Notes under the pieces: generated by a model
The model's input: only the letters and a program-made list of their open reading frames with translations
Told to the model about the DNA's origin: nothing
The model's database searches: none
Source: Zoopage sp. CT-All
Taxonomy: Eukaryota > Zoopagomycota > Zoopagomycetes > Zoopagales > Zoopagaceae
Direction of reading: 5' to 3'
Assembly (NCBI GenBank): GCA_004114245.1
Contig: QZWS01000002.1
Coordinates: 1 to 61,409 of the forward strand
DNA length: 61,409 nucleotides
In this document: positions 54,231-61,409 of the stretch, piece by piece
How the letters are laid out: each line of letters begins with the position of its first letter
Numbering within the stretch: the first letter of the stretch is position 1
Made by a program: the position numbers and the translations under genes

Positions 54231-57200
54231 CTATATCGTGATGCAGCCGAACGGGTCGCCGTTGTGGTATACGTTGGTGATGCAGCAGAGATGCAGACTG
54301 ACTTGAGAGTCCGCAGGGTGCAGCTGGAGTAGGTGCGTGCAGAGCGGAATAAGGAGTCTGGCAATATCGGTCGATGCTGTCTGGGACTCCATCACGGCCA
54401 ACCAGAAGCGCACAATAGTAAGCACAATCGCCTCCATATCCTAGAACACGACTATGGTTATAATGCCTAATTCAAGCATATCTTACCGCGGGCGGGACAG
54501 CTGGAACGTTATATTCTGCAGCAATACGAGCGTGAAAAGTGGGCACGCAAATTGATTGGCAATATTGGCCGAGAGTCGCAAAGGCATCCGAACATTCGGA
54601 GAGCCCGTGGGAGCGCACATCTAGACAGTGTATCTCTCCAATAACCCACATGGAGAGCTTTGTAATGGTGATGATGCTGAGCAAAAATGCCTCGTGCCAG
54701 CTCGGCGGCACTCCTATATGGCATGGTAGATATGCTTTGGCCTTTGACAGAATGAAAGAGTACCGTCGGCATTATAGTGAAAAACGAGTGGCCTTATACT
54801 CTGGAGGCATTTCGTCACCAGGTATATTGATTCTGAAACGATGGGGAGCGAATCCAACCCACGAGCCTGTGGTAAAGTAGTATGATAAGACCAACATAGT
54901 GATGTCCTACCATAGACTGGTAGAGGCAGCGACAGACAAGTTGCCAATAACCTTGCAAAAGCAGCAGCTCAGTATCTACATCCGCCCTTGCTGAAACGTT
55001 TTGGTCAAAGAAGTTGGTTAGAGAAGCATCCGCAGCGATGGCCCAGGTTCGAATCGTCCAGAAAACCAGTGTGCTATTCTGCTGAGCATCGCTCCTAGCG
55101 AACTCTTGCAAGAGAAATAGTCTAAATTGTTGCCATGCTCTATCGTTCACCATAAGCATAATGAACCCAGGCCGCTGACATACCGAAGCAAGCCTGGCTC
55201 TTGTCGCTGGCCCACAAACGAGCACTGAATTATTTCGACACTCTGCGAAGCTAATAGGCGCATATACACTGCTCTTAGTCGAGCTTGTACAGCAGTATTT
55301 GATTGGTAGTCTCGCCATACGAACATTTCAAGGTCATTTCGAAGCGGTCCAGTGCTAGTAACATTGTCATTCTCCAGTATGCCTCGGACCGTGCCTACTT
55401 GGTGACAATGTGCAGAGCGTCGCGGAGAGCGGAAAAATTGCTATCCAATACGTGATTGTCGTCGTGGACTAGGTTGGCGCAATTGTCCAGTATGTACTGA
55501 ACGATGCGGGACACCAAAGCAAGGCAGGACGAGTCTTTTGTACGTGTCTATGTTATTAAATATATGTAACAGGGGACTAACATCAATACCTTGGTCAATA
55601 TGCGAAGCGAGGACCCGCAGGCGACAGCAATTGCTCGAAGTTCAGATAGAGCACTGGCTACACCAGGCAAGTCTTCATCATCAGCCAGCACGCGCATTTC
55701 CGAGCTCATGACCGAGAAAAGTACTGTACTAAGTTAGATGGCAACAAGTGTTGTGCGTCCTACCTTCGACTAGTGATGAGTGCGTGTACATATTCTCAAT
55801 CGACGATTGAAACAAGTCGTCGCCGATAAGATTGACAGCACGACGGAGAAGTGCGGGACAGTGTGGAGAGGTCATTATCTCCTGAGATAGCCCAGAAAAC
55901 CCATGGTAGCCGAAAAGGCAAGACATTGACGCCCATATTTCCATACATTCGTGTGGATATGTCTGATTCTAGAATGAGCAAAATGCGGACGATTTGGACA
56001 CCTACTTCCAGCACCCGAGGCCGCTTGTATATTATACGCTGCAGAAAAATTCCCTGAATGACGCGCCGAGATAGAGGATTGGCAACAATGGCCCATGAGC
56101 GAGGGCCATAGTCGTCAAAAAAGTCTGAGAAATTCTATGCAGGGCGAGTTGACCACAAGCAAACCATGGAGACCGTACCGCGGCTCCGACTTGAAGCAAA
56201 CCCGCGGCAACGTCACCCGCTAAATGAATTGCTGATTCAACATGGTCAGGGACTCCACAGCCGGCAAGGCTGTCTAGATGTAGCATACAGCAATCGAACG
56301 GATATACTCATTCACTCACCTGCAGATGCAAGCAGGGCGACAAGGCGGTACGCGTAATGCCAGATACCGTTCAAGGCTGATAAGTGAGCAGTTGCCGATC
56401 TAGCTTGAACAGGCATGTCAAGCACATCAACCTGGCGTATTTCTTCAGAATCAAAATCTTGCAGGTCCAAGAATAAATCCTGCTCGGATTCAGCTGCACA
56501 GGTCATTGACGATGTGTTGGCAACAGCATCGATATGCTCAAGAAAGAGCAAAAGGGTTTGAACTACTTTCCGCACGAATATCGTATTTTCAACGAAATCC
56601 GGATGAAGCATCTTTATCAGTACTCCCGAAAATTCGCCAAGCAATTCGCGGGCGAACGTTGGAGCAAAAGATCGAATGGCAATCACGGTGGCTTCAGTAT
56701 TGTTTACTAATCGCCGCAGATAGTCGTACCACATCGCCTTTTCTTCTTCGAGAAAATATACTCGCGTTTCCAGTGAAGGCAATTGTCCACGAACGAACAT
56801 GTCAGGCATTACGGGCCAGTCTTTCTTAGGCGACTCTGCCTCGTACATACTCAAGAGCGCCTTGGAACAAGCAAAGGACCACAATGCTAGCTGTCGCTTA
56901 TGGCGATCGCTAAAGAACTGGATCCGGGTCAAATCTGTGGCAAATAGGACTCCTTCAACGACGTGCTCAATGACGCTAAAGTGCGGCGATACGACGGCAT
57001 AAGTGCTTATCCAGTTCGCTATCTCCGTGCTTTCAAATACCCACCGTCCGTCAAGCAGGCATAACCAATAAACCACAGCGAAATATGTGTCGACGTCATG
57101 AAATACTGCGCTGGATCTTGAAGACACAGCGTCGCGAAAATAATCCACAAGGGCACGCGGATCGGTGAGCCAGAGACTCACCGCCATTGTGAATAGCTCA

Positions 57201-60170
57201 CTGTGCAACGTTCTACGCATAGAAACCCTCGGCCATTGCAAAAGCTTCATCGTGGATATGATATCCACCGTTTGCTTTGTTGCTCGCGCCTTCCAAAACA
57301 TATCTCGCAAGCCCCAAAGCTCAAAAATGAACCGGCTATTCAGCTGCCACTTCCATGCAGCGACAAGATCGATGCTCAGTCGGAGCAGCTGGGTCATATC
57401 CGTCGTCCATACATGCTCTCCAGCATGTTCTGATATGGCTGCCAAGACGATGGAAAGTATCTCCAGGTTGCTTTCTGTGGAGTAAGGCGATGGTTGAGCA
57501 ACACCGAACCGATCGAACTGACCAAACCGGACAGAGTTTTTGCACGTCGTAAGCAGCTTGTCTGTGGTATCTCCTCGACGAGAGTAGACCTGCAAACGAT
57601 GGTTAAAGACGGCGGAGAAGCCAGCCCGATCGACGGAAGCACAGTGCATTGCGACCGTTCGACCAAAATCCGAGTTCAGATAATGAATGAGCACCACCCA
57701 AAGCTCAGCGAGAGAACTGTGGATGACAAATGGCGGTGTATTTGGTAGCCTGACTTTCATTTTGTGAAGAAAATCAAAAGCAGCAGCGACTATCTCGACC
57801 ATTTGATTGTAAAAGTCCGACGACGTACTTCGAATAACCAAGCTGAAGCAGAGCATAAATGAAGTGATTTGCGACAGCCACAGTGCATCAGTCGATGCCT
57901 TTTTCAGCCGGCTGATGATTTCCGAAAGGATCAATTGAAATGATGGTGTGACATTTTCCAAATCAACTGATGGCCGAGCAATAAGACATCTTAGCTCCGT
58001 TAGGCGGCTTGCCAGTACTTCACATGGCGTTCGTGATTCCACCAGCAGTTGATCCATAATTTCTGCCGTGCAGGTAATAAGATCCAGGTACGCATCATTT
58101 GGGTCCATGACATCCCACTTTAGGAATTTGTCGAGAATGCCGCGCTGAAGGAGTGTTTCAGGAGCAAAGACTGTTGATGAAGGGAATGGCTCAAAACATG
58201 AGAAGGACGGCTGCTGTCGTAAACGAGCTATTCGAGTCGGGGGTATTGGCAGCTCACTGTCAATGTCCATGGGAACAACCTTATGGTTGGAAGTTGGCAC
58301 ATTTTCCACATCGCTTGCAGGCCTAGTAAACTCTCGTTACATATCCAGAGATAGAATGACATACCAGTCATGGGACGTGTACACTTTGAAGGCCTTCTTC
58401 CACTTTGCTAGAGTGCGTTGGTGGCTTTGTCGGCTACCGTCATGGTTCGATCGACGTGCAATCACGATACGCTTCTGAAATGGATCGTCAACTACCGATT
58501 TTCCCTTCAGTTGTCGATTGACTATTTCTCGATATGCAACATTGAGAAAGTCGGGCAGTCTTGAGACGGCATTTCGAGATATTTTTTGGAGGCGTCGAGC
58601 TTGAATGTGATAGGCTTCAACAAATGCTGTTGGGGGAAGACGGGGCCTTTTTCTTACCCCAGAACTGGGTCCAGCAATCTTTGTACGAACTCGATCGCTG
58701 GGCACTCCGACAGATTCCATATCGGATGACGAATACGCGGGGCTGTTATAATGGTGCCTCTTTCCTCCATGGAGACCGTTCAAATTCTGACTGAGGGCAG
58801 TTGCTTGTCTGGGTCGAAGTGTTTGTATATGATCGTGGCCGCCTAACTGACGTTCAAGCTCATGTGAGGTGCGCTGACTATGGTGCAAGGCATCCGAAAA
58901 ATCATAGGCCCCCTCGGCTACTTGAGTGCCTCCTGATGAGCGTTCGGTTGGAAATGCGGCGGGAACAGAGGCGAGACGGCGTTTGGCAATACCGAGTGTA
59001 GGGATGGTACTCTCTGCATCATGCAGATCATCAATGGACGGCGTCATCGTTCTTGAGTCAGGCACCTTGGATCTAGGTTTCTGCACCTCATCAAGCCCGT
59101 GTATTCTGACGAAGGAAGCGGGAAGTTTTCCTTGCAGAACCTTGGCATTCACGCGTTTAGGATATTTGAACGAGCGATTGGGCTGACGCGGCTCAAGGAC
59201 AAGCGAATCTGAATCCGACGCGTCATCACTGGTAGTTTGCTGGGTCTCAGCCCTTGGTCCTGCAGAGTCAGACTCGGACGAGCTTTCGATGACCAATCGA
59301 TGGGCGGCGCCTTTGCGTTGCCTTAAACGGAGCAGGGAGGCGGCCGGAAGGAGAAAATCTGCAGTTGGAGAATCAGTGGTAATCGATGGGCGAGCAATAT
59401 TTTTCCGTGACAGATAAGTCGCCTTCTTAGTTACACGTGTTTGCCTGCGCAATGCCAGGTTATCGACAATATCGCTGATATCACGGCGTTGATTATTGCG
59501 ACGAACGGGATCGATGGGACTATCCCTTTGCGCGTAGTCGTCATGTAGCTGTGAGTGAATAGCATCGACGCTTTCATTGAGAATGGAGAGGTCAACGCGC
59601 CGTCCGACTGGAACCGTCTCTGGGCGAGTCCAGGAGAGAAGGGTGTATGGATGAAGTGCAATTGGGCGTCGCTGCCGTAGTGCATATCGTCGCGAGCCAT
59701 CACCTGGCTCGAGTAAATCGACGCGAGAGCTTGGCGGCCGTTGAGACAGAGCAGACGGCTCGGCTGTGCAAACATGGACCTGAGAATCGCGGTTGTCGGG
59801 ACGTGATGAGTCACGCTTGCGTTTTCGCGCTAGAACACCGCTAAACAGCACATCGTCGAGAGAGAGCGTAAGTTTGCCAGCCGGACTTATCCCTGATTCG
59901 TTGAACGCCGAAGCCTGGTTCCAAGTGGAGGGGACACGAGGAACATGAATAGAAATAGTGCTTCCTAATGGTCATATCAAGGCCTGCGTCGCAGTAAACA
60001 GACGTACCAAAAGAAGGCGATTGCCGATCAGCGACATCGCTTGGCAACGCAACGACGCCATGGTCACCTCGTCGCGCTCTTTCATCCGTTTCACTGTATT
60101 GCTCGGAATTCCGGTAATGGGTTTCCTCCATAGAGAGTTCTGCAGCGCCAGAAGCTATGCCAGCTAACAT
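54231..60170 (-). CDS. Mus7/Mms22-like DNA repair protein (1805 aa, 13 exons)
   Basis: Twelve introns give 1806 codons: 59965-60007, 58323-58364, 56274-56319, 56135-56178, 55969-56005, 55724-55763, 55548-55589, 55355-55398, 55140-55183, 54867-54910, 54714-54763 and 54441-54486. The N-terminal half is basic and disordered but contains YALRQRRPIALHPYTLL, like the conserved N-terminal motif of Mus7/Mms22. A long alpha-helical region without a known catalytic motif follows. Near the start of the C-terminal third, FFDDYGPRSWAIVANPLSRRVIQGIF matches the conserved family block. In yeasts Mms22 works with the Rtt101-Mms1 ubiquitin ligase at stalled replication forks. The length is near that of S. pombe Mus7. 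The start may instead be the ATG 13 codons inside. Confidence 0.72.
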
Positions 60171-61409
60171 TGCGACGCGCAGGCCTGTGCTACGACCGCT
60201 GAAGCCTGCCGAAGAGCCGGAGGAAGCCCGAGACGACGTATAGTGTATCTAGGCCTTTGGCAATAAATGGATCGAAGAAGGCCTGTCGAGCGTTGCTCGG
60301 ATGTTGGCGGCGATAGCAGTTGGGAGCTGACGTGCGAGCAGTCTATCTTACGTCGAGACATCCAAGGCTGAGTCAGTTCCATGCAGCAATCAGTGGTATG
60401 TATTTTGGATGGTGAATATCCACAATTGGTCTCCAATCCTCTACCTTATTCTTGCATTTATTATCAAGGAAGTGCTACTGGGTTAATGGGCAATAGTCAA
60501 AGTGGGATAAGGCCTTAGTATAGATTTATAATCATTGATGAGTCTATTTAGCAATTAGCATTGTGCCATATTGCACATAGCAGGGGGTAAGAGTTGTAAT
60601 GCTTTTTCTTTTTTCACTCAGCTGGTAAGTATACCATCTTGTCCCAAGGACTTTTCTTCTCCCCCTCTCTTGCCAATATATAATTCTGATAAATAGATAT
60701 CTTATTCTATAGGATCACACTCCATATGACTGTAGTGTGTATGATGTAGTGGTGATGATGGTCTTGTAGAATTTAATATAATTAAAAGCAACTGCCATTA
60801 CTGTAGAGTAAGTAGTAATAATTTAGCTAGCAGTTAGAGTTTGTAATCAACCCACAATTTACCAAATATTCCACAGTGCACTATAGGTACATTATCCTCC
60901 TATCACCCTGCATCTTCATAGTTACTACTATCATATCATAATAAATATCTGAAGCCTAGTACTGGCTGGCATTTATTCACTATCAGTACACACAATAATA
61001 CTACAATTTTTATATTAGTCAAATGCTCTTCTAATGCATTCTTTTACTACATTCTATTGAGGAGCTATTCTCACAAGGGGTTAAGGACTGTTAGTAACTT
61101 GCTACTTAGTATATTTTTACTTTATCCACTACACCATGTGGGGATGGTGAAGAGGAGAGCAGCAGAGAAGGTGGAGGGGGGACTAAGGATTAGTAGAACT
61201 TAATGTATTGTTGTGTATAGAAAAGATACTATTCTTCAGCCGTCTATCTGCTCCACACACCATACCACATCTATATATTATTCAAGGTCTTTCTACATTT
61301 GCTCAATGTCCTCTACTTGTGATGCCCGGGCGGATTCGGGGCTGGAGGCGGCAGACAATGTGAGGGCTGGGGGGGCAGGGCTGAGGCAGGGCTGGGGCTA
61401 GGCAGGACT
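60171..61409. other. Promoter of the Mus7-like gene, then AT-rich CpG-poor DNA
   Basis: To about 60440 this is upstream sequence of the Mus7-like gene. From about 60440 to 61310 the DNA is AT-rich and almost free of CpG, with no supported gene. The segment at 61068-61130 is a decayed relative of 24119-24183. The last ~90 bp (61320-61409) return to GC-rich sequence with G-rich runs, perhaps the edge of another unit. Confidence 0.55.

Noticed and set aside
60164-60436. 90-codon frame upstream of the Mus7-like gene
   Set aside because: No similarity to anything; it overlaps the start of the gene and looks like promoter sequence open by chance.

Overview
The window is nuclear DNA of a fungus. 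The best evidence is the gene content: a pentafunctional AROM protein, a fused tryptophan synthase (alpha then beta), an ARO7-type chorismate mutase, ADE1, RCM1, GUF1, NOP53, SAM50, a LARP1-type protein and a Mus7/Mms22-type repair protein. The genes are packed tightly and carry many tiny spliceosomal introns. I placed 76 by joining reading frames: nearly all are 37-58 nt, one is 79 nt, and many have CTAAC/CTGAC-like branch sites. Four appear to use a GC donor. The phylum is not settled by sequence alone.

Layout. 1-0.45 kb: tail of a Ty1/copia retroelement, cut by the window edge. 0.7-1.7 kb: first copy (A) of an unrecognised multicopy gene family. 2.3-6.3 kb: a small hypothetical gene, a p24 cargo receptor and an OPT transporter. 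6.5-13.7 kb: a Kelch-BTB protein and a PH-domain protein, divergent. 13.9-18.7 kb: AROM. 19.1-23.9 kb: SAM50, NDK and LARP1. 24.2-28.0 kb: a flavin monooxygenase, a small secreted protein and sulfite oxidase. 28.2-29.8 kb: copies B and C of the multicopy family, fused tail to tail. 30.0-40.4 kb: GUF1, a mitochondrial carrier, NOP53, a METTL2/6/8-type tRNA methyltransferase, TRP5 and ARO7. 40.5-41.1 kb: a small UPF0132 membrane protein. 41.1-44.7 kb: an AT-rich accessory island with a hypothetical gene, a protein kinase with a signal peptide, and a duplicated fragment of that kinase's 3' end. 44.7-49.4 kb: RCM1, ADE1 and an orphan SAP-domain gene, all on the minus strand. 49.8-60.2 kb: a KA1-domain kinase, a fatty-acid elongase and the Mus7/Mms22-like gene. 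60.4-61.3 kb: AT-rich, almost CpG-free DNA.

How the genes work together. AROM (five steps leading to chorismate), chorismate mutase (first step to Phe/Tyr) and tryptophan synthase (last two steps to Trp) lie within 27 kb, with TRP5 and ARO7 adjacent. ADE1, RCM1, NOP53, GUF1, the tRNA methyltransferase, LARP1 and NDK form a nucleotide, ribosome and translation set. The accessory parts are the multicopy family and the kinase island. They sit beside repeat remnants and depart from the surrounding base composition.
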